Assembly (NCBI GenBank): GCA_034435835.1 | Contig: DAOTWF010000016.1 | Span: forward strand, 1 to 5,979 | Source: CALJTV01 sp034435835 | GTDB lineage: Bacteria; Chloroflexota; Dehalococcoidia; GIF9; UBA5629 | Direction of reading: 5' to 3' | Length of the DNA stretch: 5,979 nucleotides | In this document: in pieces, positions 5,910 to 5,979 of the stretch | Numbering within the stretch: position 1 is the stretch's first letter | Layout of the letters: every line of letters starts with the position of its first letter | Position numbers and translations under genes: made by a program | The notes under the pieces: generated by a model | Told to the model about the DNA's origin: nothing | What the model saw: the letters and a program-made list of their open reading frames with translations, nothing else | Databases searched by the model: none

Positions 5910-5979
5910 GCGCCTGTAGCTCAGCGGATAGAGCGCAGCCCTGCGGAGGCTGAGGTCGTGGGTTCAAATCTCACCAGGC
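5910..5979 (+). tRNA. tRNA-Arg (anticodon GCG), 3' end cut by the window
   Basis: The acceptor 5' strand GCGCCTG begins at 5910. The matching 3' strand runs off the window after CAGGC, so the last two paired bases, the discriminator and any CCA are not seen. The D arm GCTC/GAGC, anticodon stem CAGCC/GGCTG and T arm GTGGG/CTCAC all pair (one G-T pair). The anticodon loop CTGCGGA gives GCG at 5943-5945, which reads arginine CGC and CGU codons. Confidence 0.93.

Noticed and set aside
4..5979. The tRNA genes at both ends as attachment sites of an integrated island
   Set aside because: I found no repeat of a tRNA 3' end inside the window and no integrase gene. Similar T-arm sequences are shared by all tRNAs.
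4..5979. CRISPR array, toxin-antitoxin pair or phage defence genes
   Set aside because: No regularly spaced repeats and no matching gene families are seen on either strand.

Overview
The window looks like chromosomal DNA from a bacterium, probably an anaerobe. It has tRNA genes with encoded CCA ends, Shine-Dalgarno sites close to consensus, a sigma70-type promoter, tightly packed genes and a radical-SAM maturase that works only without oxygen. Base composition is near 50% GC. No gene fixes the lineage. The style would suit an environmental Chloroflexota or other anaerobic subsurface bacterium, but that is a guess.

Layout. A complete tRNA-Val(CAC) opens the window on the + strand. Four genes then follow on the - strand, read from high to low coordinates. 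First is a type-B carboxylesterase (4653-3112) with its own promoter (4698-4727). After a 180-base gap with a strong hairpin come three tightly packed genes: a dienelactone-hydrolase-family protein (2931-2164), an anaerobic sulfatase-maturating radical SAM enzyme with a SEC-C tail (2149-863), and an EamA/DMT transporter gene (863 down to about 106). The transporter gene is damaged at both ends. It lacks the first membrane helix, and a one-base frameshift near its end makes the frame run on into the antisense strand of tRNA-Val.

Upstream of the esterase, 4817-5699 is a dead insertion sequence. It has 9-bp direct repeats (GGGAATTGA) at both borders, imperfect terminal inverted repeats, and a transposase that can be pieced together across three frames but has lost its catalytic middle. 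The window ends with tRNA-Leu(CAG) and a tRNA-Arg(GCG) cut off by the window end.

How the genes may work together. The two alpha/beta hydrolases would act on ester or lactone substrates. The maturase would activate a sulfatase encoded elsewhere, since none lies here. The transporter is probably non-functional. I did not find a new defence system or other undescribed multi-gene system. The most interesting content is the reconstructable IS relic and the decaying transporter between the maturase and the tRNA.
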